IMG/VR virus record: IMGVR_UViG_3300032288_005189
Location: 1-21,233 of that record
DNA from: a virus
Reading direction: 5' to 3' (one strand)
DNA length: 21,233 nucleotides
Shown here: piece by piece, positions 1-5,703 of the stretch
Position numbering within the stretch: the stretch's first letter is position 1
Layout: each line of letters opens with the position of its first letter
Position numbers and translations under genes: made by a program
The notes under the pieces: generated by a model
Told to the model about the DNA's origin: nothing
Databases searched by the model: none
What the model saw: only the letters and a program-made list of their open reading frames with translations

Positions 1-78
1 ACCTGATTTTATAATTTGTTTTGCTAAAAGATCAACTAGCTCTTCTATTTCTTCCCACGTAACATAAAACTTTTCCAT
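1..78 (-). CDS. Phosphoribosyltransferase-like protein, N-terminal fragment
   Basis: Only the first 26 residues are in the window; the rest lies beyond base 1. The visible start (MEKFYVTWEEIEELVDLLA) matches the opening helix of xanthine/hypoxanthine-type phosphoribosyltransferases, where a Y-V-[ST]-W-E-E-[IV] stretch precedes the core Rossmann-like fold. Family members join a purine base to PRPP. The PRPP-binding loop is not visible, so the assignment rests on resemblance of this short segment. Its ATG overlaps the TAA of the preceding small gene by one base (TAATG), suggesting translational coupling. A purine salvage enzyme would suit its place downstream of queE, but this is inference. Confidence 0.5.
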   Translation of the reverse strand, partial: MEKFYVTWEEIEELVDLLAKQIIKSG

Positions 79-263
79 TATATTTGGTTATCTAAATCAA
101 AATGGGTTTTGGGTTTAAATAAATTTTTATAATCATATAATTTAAACCATCCATATTTCAAACCTTTATGATAATCATTATAGGTCCATGTAAATTTCCA
201 ATTTGGCATTATCTGTAAATGCCACATTAATATTCTTAAATTTAATCTTAAAGTTGTTCCCAT
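78..263 (-). CDS. Small tryptophan- and tyrosine-rich protein of unknown function
   Basis: A 61-residue protein I do not recognise. It is rich in aromatic residues (W14, W22, W26, Y28, Y32, Y37, W39) and basic residues, with no membrane segment, no cysteine and no obvious domain. It starts 2 bases after the stop of the HNH endonuclease gene and its stop codon overlaps the next ATG by one base, so it sits in a tightly coupled operon; that packing is the main reason to call it real. A second in-frame ATG at residue 13 could be the true start, giving 49 residues. Confidence 0.5.
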   Translation of the reverse strand: MGTTLRLNLRILMWHLQIMPNWKFTWTYNDYHKGLKYGWFKLYDYKNLFKPKTHFDLDNQI

Positions 264-265
264 TA

Positions 266-871
266 TTATTTATTGTATTTTTTACTATTATTTACTCGTT
301 TAGTCCATTTTAAATTTTCTGGTGTGGTTGCTTCATATGGGGAAAGTCCTTCTTTAAAACATTGTGATCTAGGTTTAACATGGTCTAATGTAGGGTAGTT
401 TTTGTCACTGTAATGGAGTTTTAAATTATCTTTTATATGTTCTCCATCTATGTAATCATATCCATCCCAAGTTTCAAGCATTTGCTTTCGAATTTTTCTC
501 GTTAACCAATCACACCTTCTCCAATATTGTTTCCAGTCGTAATTTTCTATAATATTACCATTTTTCTTTCGAGTTTCCAAACCTTTTTTCCAAGATTCTT
601 CACTCCAACTTTTTCTCATATGGGAGGCTCTTTCAGTTCTTTCTTCTCCCATGTTTTCTTTAACCCAATTCCCCTGGCATTTATTGGAGCAAAATTTGTT
701 TTGTTGGCTAGGGTAGAATCGAATTAAAGTATTACATTGAGTACACTCTATATAATTTCTTTCTTTGGCTCTACTTTTTTGTCTACATTCCTTTGAACAA
801 TATTTGCTATAAGGTCCATTAGATTTATAATCTATATTACATTCTTTACATGTTTGTTTATACTTACTCAT
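266..871 (-). CDS. Free-standing HNH homing-type endonuclease with two zinc-finger modules
   Basis: A 201-residue protein with two N-terminal Cys4 zinc-ribbon modules (C8, C11, C25, C29 and C43, C46, C61, C65), a basic middle region (residues 75-130), and a C-terminal HNH nuclease core: T-L-D-H164 for the first histidine, E-N186-L-K-W for the central asparagine, and N194-N195-S-K near the end. Such proteins nick or cut DNA and spread their own gene between related phages. It lies directly after queE. Start chosen at the ATG at 871, which lies 7 bases downstream of a conserved 15-bp promoter-like element and has no Shine-Dalgarno sequence. The element implies transcription independent of queE. 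Confidence 0.88.
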   Translation of the reverse strand: MSKYKQTCKECNIDYKSNGPYSKYCSKECRQKSRAKERNYIECTQCNTLIRFYPSQQNKFCSNKCQGNWVKENMGEERTERASHMRKSWSEESWKKGLETRKKNGNIIENYDWKQYWRRCDWLTRKIRKQMLETWDGYDYIDGEHIKDNLKLHYSDKNYPTLDHVKPRSQCFKEGLSPYEATTPENLKWTKRVNNSKKYNK

Positions 872-878
872 ATGTCGT

Positions 879-893
879 TTTATTATACATATG
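879..893 (-). promoter_or_regulatory. Conserved 15-bp promoter-like element, site A (HNH gene)
   Basis: Reads CATATGTATAATAAA on the minus strand, ending 7 bases before the HNH start codon at 871. The same 15 bases occur exactly at three other sites in this window and with one change at a fourth. TATAAT inside it resembles a -10 element, and TATAATA is reminiscent of T4-type late promoters (TATAAATA). The promoter role is inferred from recurrence and placement. Confidence 0.65.
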
Positions 894-923
894 TAAAAGT
901 ATACTCTTCTTTACGGATTTAAA

Positions 924-1709
924 TCAAACTCCGCGACGGGTGTCGAAAGCTATAATGTGGTCTCTACCAGTCATATTATATCCTTTTTCAGCACACATAT
1001 CAAATACAAGTGGGTACATTTTAATTAATTCCTCTCTTGTATCTCCAGCTGGCATGATGTATGTTTTTTGCTTTGGGATATCTAATGCAATTCTAAATGC
1101 TTCAATCTCATTTAAATTTTCCTCGGTACCATCCCACACTGGTTTATAATGATAATCTGTGTGATAAGCTAATGTTTGTTTGATTGTATCCATCTTGAGA
1201 CGGAATTTATTATGTTGATCAATCATTTTTTGGTCCACAATCGCTCCTTGAGGCGTAGCAACACCAAGTACGGGTACAGAATTAGCAAACTTTGGACTGA
1301 GAGATATAAGATCAATAGGATAGTCAGTGGCAAGGAAATGAGATCCTTCAGTTTCGATAGTAATAAGTATTCCTCTTTCATGAGCAAAATGGGTTAATTC
1401 GTTTACTAATTTAGGCCACATCGTAGGACTTCCGCCGGTAAGCATCATCTCCTTAATATGGGGATTTTCATCGTATATTTTAACGACATCATCAAAACTA
1501 AATATTGCTTTTTCTGGGTGGATAGATGTATAGAAAGAATCGCACCATCCTCCTTCTCCAAAGTAACAACGATGTGTGCATCCTGTTGTGCGGACTGCTA
1601 TAGTAGGGCGACCAAACCTACTCCCTTCAGATTGTACGCAACGATAAAGTTCAATAATTGCTTGTGTTTTTGCCTTTTCGGCTTCGGTCATTCTTGGAAT
1701 TTTGTTCAT
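924..1709 (-). CDS. queE: 7-carboxy-7-deazaguanine synthase (QueE-like radical SAM enzyme)
   Basis: A 261-residue radical SAM protein. QueE converts 6-carboxytetrahydropterin to 7-carboxy-7-deazaguanine (CDG), the ring-contraction step of preQ0 synthesis. Visible landmarks: Q26-S-E-G near the N terminus, the FeS cysteines C44, C48 and C56, the SAM-binding T91-G-G-S-P, and I-E-T-E-G at about 118-122. The cysteine spacing is CX3CX7C rather than CX3CX2C, the residue after the third Cys-Asp is serine (C-D-S, usually C-D-T, whose Thr binds magnesium), and TGGSP replaces TGGEP. Length is usual for the family. Its ATG overlaps the TGA of the upstream HNH gene (ATGA), so it is probably co-transcribed with that endonuclease. 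It is separated from queC and queD by a terminator but should work with them. Confidence 0.88.
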   Translation of the reverse strand: MNKIPRMTEAEKAKTQAIIELYRCVQSEGSRFGRPTIAVRTTGCTHRCYFGEGGWCDSFYTSIHPEKAIFSFDDVVKIYDENPHIKEMMLTGGSPTMWPKLVNELTHFAHERGILITIETEGSHFLATDYPIDLISLSPKFANSVPVLGVATPQGAIVDQKMIDQHNKFRLKMDTIKQTLAYHTDYHYKPVWDGTEENLNEIEAFRIALDIPKQKTYIMPAGDTREELIKMYPLVFDMCAEKGYNMTGRDHIIAFDTRRGV

Positions 1710-2086
1710 ATATCTAATTTTAAATACTCTTCAAATGTACAAATAATATTTTGTCTCTCCAAATAATGATATTCCATATGACAATTTCTACATATAGGAA
1801 CACATTTTCGTACTTCTTCTTTTATTGTTTTAATACTATATGCGTTAAATTGTAAATCAGTAACAGATTTATATTTTTTAGATGGGTCTAAATGATGAAA
1901 TTCTATTAAATACCATTTGTCTAAATTACATTTAACGCATTTGCAACGTTTTTTAAAACGAATTATGAATTCTTTGTTTCGTTTTTCAAACTCTTTCTTT
2001 TTTGTTTTACCTGTTTTTTGGTATTTGTTTTTGTAATACCATGCACGATATTCAGGGGTATTACCTTTTGGTTTTTGTTCTTCCAT
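1706..2086 (-). CDS. Small HNH endonuclease, homing type
   Basis: A 126-residue protein with a classic zinc-bound HNH core: C50-x2-C53, then I-E-F-H64-H65-L-D-P, then C99-x2-C102-H103 and H107. The first 45 residues are strongly basic and probably bind DNA. Start chosen at the ATG at 2086; an in-frame ATG at 2107 exists but lies inside the conserved promoter-like element and would add seven residues. The gene sits between the terminator of the DNA-modification operon and queE, and its TGA overlaps the queE ATG. It may therefore both be mobile and provide the promoter that reads into queE. Homing rather than another HNH role is inferred from its isolated, promoter-bearing placement. Confidence 0.85.
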   Translation of the reverse strand: MEEQKPKGNTPEYRAWYYKNKYQKTGKTKKKEFEKRNKEFIIRFKKRCKCVKCNLDKWYLIEFHHLDPSKKYKSVTDLQFNAYSIKTIKEEVRKCVPICRNCHMEYHYLERQNIICTFEEYLKLDI

Positions 2087-2095
2087 AATGTATTG

Positions 2096-2110
2096 TTTAT
2101 TATACATATT
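2096..2110 (-). promoter_or_regulatory. Conserved 15-bp promoter-like element, site B (HNH-queE)
   Basis: Reads AATATGTATAATAAA on the minus strand, 14 of 15 bases identical to site A, ending 9 bases before the ATG at 2086. It lies just downstream of a strong hairpin terminator, which fits a new transcript for the HNH gene and queE starting here. The promoter role is inferred. Confidence 0.62.
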
Positions 2111-2120
2111 GAAAGAAAAT

Positions 2121-2146
2121 GGAGACCATACAAAACTATGGTCTCC
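2121..2146 (-). terminator. Hairpin terminator of the deazaguanine operon
   Basis: Perfect 10-bp inverted repeat (GGAGACCATA / TATGGTCTCC) with a 6-base loop, 5 bases after the stop of the 91-residue gene. It is followed on the minus strand by the T-rich ATTTTCTTTC. On the plus strand TTTT also follows, so it could act in both directions. It separates the dpdA-queC-queD-thioredoxin operon from the HNH-queE transcript. Confidence 0.75.
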
Positions 2147-2151
2147 TTTTA

Positions 2152-2427
2152 CTATTTTCTTACAAATCTAATTCGACCATGTCTTTTTACACCTTCACGA
2201 TTCACTTCATTTACTTTGTGGAAATGTTTTATTCCTCCTAACGGATAATTTACATCGGCTTTATCAATAACTTCTTTCAACCAAGGCATCCCTATTGAAA
2301 TGTACCATTTAAAAAATTGTATATTTAAACTATTAGACCCTCTAGATTTCCAAAAGCGTTTAAACCAATCTCTTTTTTCAATTTGAACCCAAAATACCCA
2401 GTCAACTTTTTCTAATTTTGACTCCAT
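2152..2427 (-). CDS. Protein of unknown function, last gene of the deazaguanine operon
   Basis: A 91-residue protein I do not recognise. It is basic and aromatic-rich, with many tryptophans in the first half (W10, W13, W21, W26) and a basic C terminus (residues 76-91). No cysteines, membrane segment or known motif are visible. Its ATG lies 16 bases inside the end of the thioredoxin gene, so translation is probably coupled, and its stop is followed closely by a strong terminator. A nucleic-acid-binding role would suit the charge but is only a guess. Confidence 0.55.
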   Translation of the reverse strand: MESKLEKVDWVFWVQIEKRDWFKRFWKSRGSNSLNIQFFKWYISIGMPWLKEVIDKADVNYPLGGIKHFHKVNEVNREGVKRHGRIRFVRK

Positions 2428-2660
2428 AAACTTTTTATCTGTGATTCTGTTAAAACTCCGGCTTGCTTTGCTACAGCTTGCCCATTATCTACTACAACTA
2501 ATGTAGGTATATTTCTTACACCATATTCGGCAACCAATTGAGGACTCGCATCTACATCAATAAATTCAACCGGAATTTCACGGCTTACTTGTTCCATTAT
2601 TGGTTTGAAATTTCTACACGGACCACACCATGCTGCGCTAAAGTAAAGTATTTTTTTCAT
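2412..2660 (-). CDS. Thioredoxin-like protein
   Basis: An 82-residue, minimal thioredoxin fold. The redox motif W11-C12-G-P-C15 is intact and is preceded by the usual beta strand (residues 3-8); the cis-proline loop N50-I-P52-T is present. It is shorter than typical bacterial thioredoxins (about 105 residues) and similar to phage thioredoxin/glutaredoxin-size proteins. It probably acts in the cytoplasm as an electron donor; the class I ribonucleotide reductase encoded elsewhere in this window, whose NrdA ends in a CxxC tail, is the obvious candidate partner. It lies in the deazaguanine operon and its ATG overlaps the stop of an upstream mini-ORF (ATGA). Confidence 0.88.
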   Translation of the reverse strand: MKKILYFSAAWCGPCRNFKPIMEQVSREIPVEFIDVDASPQLVAEYGVRNIPTLVVVDNGQAVAKQAGVLTESQIKSLWSQN

Positions 2661-2728
2661 TTTGTTAATAAATATTGAAATTTGATATCACCAAATGTAG
2701 TTGTAACTGTATAGTAATTATTTTCCAT
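2657..2728 (-). CDS. Possible 23-residue mini-protein
   Basis: A short open frame beginning at an ATG at 2728 (MENNYYTVTTTFGDIKF...) and ending in a TGA that overlaps the thioredoxin ATG by the common ATGA arrangement. It overlaps the end of the preceding 39-residue frame by 11 bases. No family is recognisable. The ATGA coupling and the lack of other use for this DNA support it, but a frame this short could be chance, or could serve only to carry ribosomes into thioredoxin. Confidence 0.35.
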   Translation of the reverse strand: MENNYYTVTTTFGDIKFQYLLTK

Positions 2729-2837
2729 TTTTTTCTTTGTTAAGTTCGTCTTGAAAGATTTTTGCTATTCTAGGGCTAAAAGGACCTATTGTAATTGGTG
2801 GTGGAGGTGGGATAACTTTTTTCTTTTTATTCCCCAT
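2718..2837 (-). CDS. Small proline-rich basic protein, 39 residues
   Basis: The frame starts at the ATG at 2837, inside the last codons of queD (11-base overlap), and ends at 2718. The N terminus is lysine-rich (K4-K7) and followed by a polyproline run (I9-P10-P-P-P-P-I-T-I-G). No known domain. The gap between queD and thioredoxin would otherwise be about 170 bases of unexplained sequence in an operon with almost none, which supports a real gene. Function unknown. Confidence 0.5.
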   Translation of the reverse strand: MGNKKKKVIPPPPPITIGPFSPRIAKIFQDELNKEKNGK

Positions 2838-3429
2838 AACTTGCTGAATTTCTTTCGTGTTCGTAGACCTCTACTTTTGTTGCTTTAACTCTACCTTTTG
2901 TTTCTTCTTTTAAAAATTCATTTATTACATAATATAAATGTTCAGCAAATTTTTCACACCCAGTTGCTGCTAAAATTCTTAATTGGATTATACCATCTGC
3001 ATCCATTTGTTTAAATTTCTCTAAATATGGATCATCAATGGCAACAATTGTAGTGTGATCTAGTAAAAATGTAAAGTAGTCTTTTGGGGACATACCTGCA
3101 ATTTGGGTTTTTGCACGTTTCATACCTCCAAAATCCCATACCCAATTTCTTTCATCTAGTTCACCCTCAAACCATACTCTAAATGATACTGCGTAACCAT
3201 GTAAGAATTTACAATGAGTTCCTTCTGCTTTCCATTGACGGAAACATGCTGAGTAACCGTCAAATAATTTTGTTGATTTAAATTTTTTCATTTTATTTTT
3301 CTTTTCCATAACTTTTTGGTGTAATTCCCAATCTAATATACAACTATTTTTCCAATTTACCCAATCCTCTTTAGACATTGAATCTAAAGCAGAATCTAGT
3401 TCTTTGTTTAATTTGTCCCAATTAGCCAT
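2827..3429 (-). CDS. queD: QueD-like 6-carboxytetrahydropterin synthase
   Basis: A 200-residue member of the 6-pyruvoyl-tetrahydropterin synthase/QueD fold. QueD turns dihydroneopterin triphosphate into 6-carboxytetrahydropterin, the QueE substrate. Recognisable parts: C73-x3-H77-G-Y79 (family C-x3-H-G-H), D99-F-G-G-M-K, the L-D124-H125 active-site pair, G157-C-E159-K-F-A-E in place of P-T-x-E-N, and V-E-V-Y-E190 near the end. The first 50 residues are an extension absent from short bacterial QueD. Of the three zinc histidines only H77 is clear: the third is Tyr79 and the first aligns with C62/F63. The catalytic Cys, Asp-His and Glu are kept. It starts 2 bases after the queC stop. Fold confident; exact reaction less so because of the altered metal site. 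Confidence 0.8.
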   Translation of the reverse strand: MANWDKLNKELDSALDSMSKEDWVNWKNSCILDWELHQKVMEKKNKMKKFKSTKLFDGYSACFRQWKAEGTHCKFLHGYAVSFRVWFEGELDERNWVWDFGGMKRAKTQIAGMSPKDYFTFLLDHTTIVAIDDPYLEKFKQMDADGIIQLRILAATGCEKFAEHLYYVINEFLKEETKGRVKATKVEVYEHERNSASYGE

Positions 3430-4315
3430 TATGTGTTTCTAATACTTTTGTTACTTCATTTACTACGTGTTCCCATGTTACAGGACCATTTTCATTAGCA
3501 TAACGTACAGGATCAGGACGACCTAATTTAATAAACGCCTCTACTCGCTCAACTGATGATGCTGATTTATAATCAGAGAACCAATCGGAGCAATCAACTA
3601 TTTCATCTTCATTATTTACAAATGCTAAATTTAGGTAGATAGGTTTATATGAAGTATTTGTACGTTTGTATACTTCATAAAAATCTAAATTTAATTCTTT
3701 ACATAATACTTCCCCATCTTGTAAAATAGTAAATTTATCTCCTTCAAGATATGGTGTAAAATAACCTACTTTTTCAGACCCCCAATTACCAATTCTAAAT
3801 GCTGCATCATCAGCATCTCTAAATTCTTGACGACAATCAGGATAAATTGCATGATCACCCGCATGAATACCCATTGCTATATCACATTGTTCACCTGTTT
3901 TATCAGCAATTGAAAGTGCAACTGCTTGAGTAATTGAAGCAAATATTTTGTTACGATTTGGAACAACTGTTGCTTTCATATTTTCTTCAGCATAATGTCC
4001 TTCAGGTACATCATCTCCACCTGTTACAAGTGCTGAATTAAGTAGGTCTGTTAAGCCATCTAATTTGATTTGGCGGTAATTGATAGGGTTGTAATTTAAT
4101 CCAGTTACTGTAATGGTTCCTAGTTGATCTATTTCTGTTTTTTCAACATTACCATTTAGATAATCTACTAACGATTCAGCTCGTTCAAGTTCAACTCGAT
4201 GCTTTTGTCCATAATCAAATGAAATTGCTGTTACCGTGTCGTATTCTTTTAAACAACGTAACAAAAGTGTACTGGAATCCATTCCTCCAGATAGGGATAT
4301 CACAACGTGTTTCAT
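3422..4315 (-). CDS. queC: QueC-like 7-cyano-7-deazaguanine (preQ0) synthase
   Basis: A 297-residue PP-loop ATPase. QueC uses ATP and ammonia to turn CDG into preQ0 through an amide intermediate. Visible motifs: ATP-binding S9-G-G-M-D-S-S15, D34-Y-G-Q-K-H, V117-V-P-N-R-N-K-I-F125, and G149-I-H-A-G-D-H-A-I-Y-P-D-C-R. The C terminus keeps the family frame (T219-N-T-S-Y and R257-V-E-A-F...G-R-P-D-P) but all four zinc cysteines are replaced, by S222, D248, S251 and S254. It is longer than bacterial QueC (about 220-230), with insertions near residues 80-112 and 226-247. It overlaps the upstream 47-residue gene (ATGA). The neighbouring QueD and DpdA-like genes point to DNA modification. Confidence 0.88.
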   Translation of the reverse strand: MKHVVISLSGGMDSSTLLLRCLKEYDTVTAISFDYGQKHRVELERAESLVDYLNGNVEKTEIDQLGTITVTGLNYNPINYRQIKLDGLTDLLNSALVTGGDDVPEGHYAEENMKATVVPNRNKIFASITQAVALSIADKTGEQCDIAMGIHAGDHAIYPDCRQEFRDADDAAFRIGNWGSEKVGYFTPYLEGDKFTILQDGEVLCKELNLDFYEVYKRTNTSYKPIYLNLAFVNNEDEIVDCSDWFSDYKSASSVERVEAFIKLGRPDPVRYANENGPVTWEHVVNEVTKVLETHNG

Positions 4316-4455
4316 AATTTATTTGCTATTTTTCTAATTGTTTCTTCATCTTCATTTAATAATTGTAAACGAGACATTGGTCTTAATAGTTTTAAGATCA
4401 AGTCGTGCCATTCTTTATCGTTTGCGTTACTATTTTTGGGATAATTCTTCGCCAT
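4312..4455 (-). CDS. Small protein, 47 residues, upstream of queC
   Basis: The frame starts at an ATG at 4455 and its TGA overlaps the queC ATG (ATGA); its start lies 26 bases inside the end of the preceding small gene. The protein is basic at the N terminus and helical-looking afterwards (W16-H-D-L-I-L-K-L-L-R). No family recognised. Its snug fit between two genes in the operon supports it being real. Confidence 0.55.
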   Translation of the reverse strand: MAKNYPKNSNANDKEWHDLILKLLRPMSRLQLLNEDEETIRKIANKL

Positions 4456-4603
4456 ATTCTTCGTTATTTAATTTATCAAATTCTTCTTTGGTAAGACCTC
4501 CCATTAACATATAAGTTTCAAAGTCAATATCCAAGAGTCTCCAATGATTATACCATTCTACTTTCCAAATTTCACGGTATTCTTCAAATGTCTGTCTGTC
4601 CAT
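4430..4603 (-). CDS. Small acidic protein, 57 residues
   Basis: The frame starts at the ATG at 4603, two bases after the stop of the 84-residue gene, and ends within the next small gene. It is acidic and rich in tryptophan and tyrosine (W13, W17, W21), with a helical C-terminal part (L37-T-K-E-E-F-D-K-L). No known domain. Together with its neighbours it forms a string of short genes between the dpdA-like gene and queC, so a role in the modification pathway or host takeover is possible but unproven. Confidence 0.55.
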   Translation of the reverse strand: MDRQTFEEYREIWKVEWYNHWRLLDIDFETYMLMGGLTKEEFDKLNNEEYGEELSQK

Positions 4604-4605
4604 AA

Positions 4606-4860
4606 TTAAAAAGGTAAATCGTCATCAATGTCGTAATTGATTTGTCCAGGTAAATCTTCCATATGAATAGATTCTGGTTTTCTAAAGTAGAAATCCAAAA
4701 AATCCTTAGGGTACAAATTTACTGTTCCTGTATATTTTGGATTTGCAACTTTTCTTGTTTGGATTGGGATTTTGTTTTGAATAGCCATTACAGCTACTTC
4801 TTTTCCTAATTGTTCACCTGCTGGTTTTCTTAGGTAATCGTAAAGTGATAAGTATTCCAT
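4606..4860 (-). CDS. Small protein ending in an SSB-like acidic tip
   Basis: An 84-residue protein of unknown family, placed 1 base after the stop of the dpdA-like gene. Its last eight residues, D77-I-D-D-D-L-P-F84, closely resemble the C-terminal tip of bacterial single-stranded DNA-binding proteins (E. coli DDDIPF; Bacteroidota SSBs often end DDLPF), which recruits repair and replication enzymes. The middle (P31-I-Q-T-R-K-V-A-N-P-K-Y-T-G) is basic and strand-like, but at 84 residues it is too short for an ordinary SSB OB fold. It could be a reduced ssDNA-binding protein or a decoy that captures SSB-interacting host enzymes. Both readings are inference. Confidence 0.65.
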   Translation of the reverse strand: MEYLSLYDYLRKPAGEQLGKEVAVMAIQNKIPIQTRKVANPKYTGTVNLYPKDFLDFYFRKPESIHMEDLPGQINYDIDDDLPF

Positions 4861-4861
4861 A

Positions 4862-5656
4862 TTATAAGTTATTTATTTCTCTAAATTTTCTAATATTATA
4901 TTCTATAAGTTCAGTTTCAATAAAATCTTCACTTACATCTTGATATTTGTTCATGTTGGCTACTGGTTTTGGAGATATACCTAATTGATGATATACTCTT
5001 TTTTCTATACCCGCCATAACGGGGTTTGAAGTGTCAATTGATTCTATAAATTTAAAGTTTTTATACATTCCAAATTCAATTGGAGAAGCAGTTCCAAGTA
5101 AATGTACACGATCAAAATCACTTAAAAGTTTATTTTTATATAAAGAAGAAATAGCCATAAATCTACCTACAGCTTTTCCAAAATCTTTATCTGGGTGGGG
5201 GCAAAGTTCATGGTAATATGAAGCACCATATGAATATGCTATTTTCTTATATCCTAAATCTTTATATGTTCTTGTACATAATATAGCTTCATGTAAATCT
5301 TTTGCTTGAACTACTGCTACTTTTTCAACACCTTCAGGTAATTCAACTTTTGACCATTGTCTTGCATTTACAACTGAAGCTGTATAGTCTTCCCATACAT
5401 CAGGTACTATAAATTCATTTGGTTTGATTTCGTTTACCCAATACATTAAACGTTTTGTATTATATGCTTCGCCTAGTTCATGGAGGGAATTGTCCATTAC
5501 AATATAGCGTCCCATTTTCTTTGACTCGTAGAAGAAATTGCGATATTCTTCATTTTCGTCCATTAAATGGGGTAAGAGGTAATCAAAATCATTGAACTCT
5601 CGACTTTTTTCAAGTAGGCAAAATGGTACTTCGTGTGATACTTTTACTTTTTTCAT
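4862..5656 (-). CDS. dpdA: DpdA-like DNA deazaguanine transglycosylase (TGT superfamily)
   Basis: A compact 264-residue protein with the TIM-barrel signatures of the tRNA-guanine transglycosylase superfamily: V53-M-D55-N-S-L-H-E-L-G (the TGT general acid/base Asp region), V84-P-D86-V-W-E-D (substrate Asp), A140-Y-S-Y-G-A, V184-H-L-L-G-T-A-S-P-I-E-F, and S206-I-D208-T-S-N-P (nucleophile Asp region). The C-terminal zinc cluster of tRNA-acting TGT (three Cys, one His) is not visible. Phage DpdA proteins exchange guanine in DNA for preQ0 or related bases, and linkage to queC, queD and queE supports that here. Start chosen at ATG 5656; an in-frame ATG at 5674 overlaps the promoter -7 element, so it is unlikely. 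Confidence 0.78.
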   Translation of the reverse strand: MKKVKVSHEVPFCLLEKSREFNDFDYLLPHLMDENEEYRNFFYESKKMGRYIVMDNSLHELGEAYNTKRLMYWVNEIKPNEFIVPDVWEDYTASVVNARQWSKVELPEGVEKVAVVQAKDLHEAILCTRTYKDLGYKKIAYSYGASYYHELCPHPDKDFGKAVGRFMAISSLYKNKLLSDFDRVHLLGTASPIEFGMYKNFKFIESIDTSNPVMAGIEKRVYHQLGISPKPVANMNKYQDVSEDFIETELIEYNIRKFREINNL

Positions 5657-5671
5657 AACTTTAAATTTTAT

Positions 5672-5703
5672 CAAATATAATAACTAAATTTTGTACCTCC
5701 AAA
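5672..5703 (-). promoter_or_regulatory. Bacteroidota-type promoter (TTTG-N20-TATATTTG) for the deazaguanine operon
   Basis: On the minus strand TTTG (5703-5700) is followed after 20 bases by TATATTTG (5679-5672), matching the Bacteroidota primary sigma factor consensus TTTG-N19-21-TAnnTTTG. Transcription would start a few bases before the ATG at 5656. The -33 box lies inside the last codons of the GIY-YIG gene. It is the only good match of this type seen between genes in the window and suggests host polymerase drives the operon. Confidence 0.65.

Noticed and set aside
850-1149. Plus-strand frames opposite queE and the other genes.
   Set aside because: They lie opposite well-supported genes and show no protein family features.
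2692-2699. TACATTTG on the minus strand, resembling a Bacteroidota -7 box ahead of thioredoxin.
   Set aside because: No TTTG or TTG at 19-21 bases upstream, and it lies inside a small coding frame.
3422-4315. QueC-like gene read as part of an anti-phage system (Qat or CBASS type, which use QueC-like proteins).
   Set aside because: Neighbours are QueD, QueE and a DpdA-like enzyme plus phage replication genes; no cyclase, effector or QatA/B/D-like gene is present.
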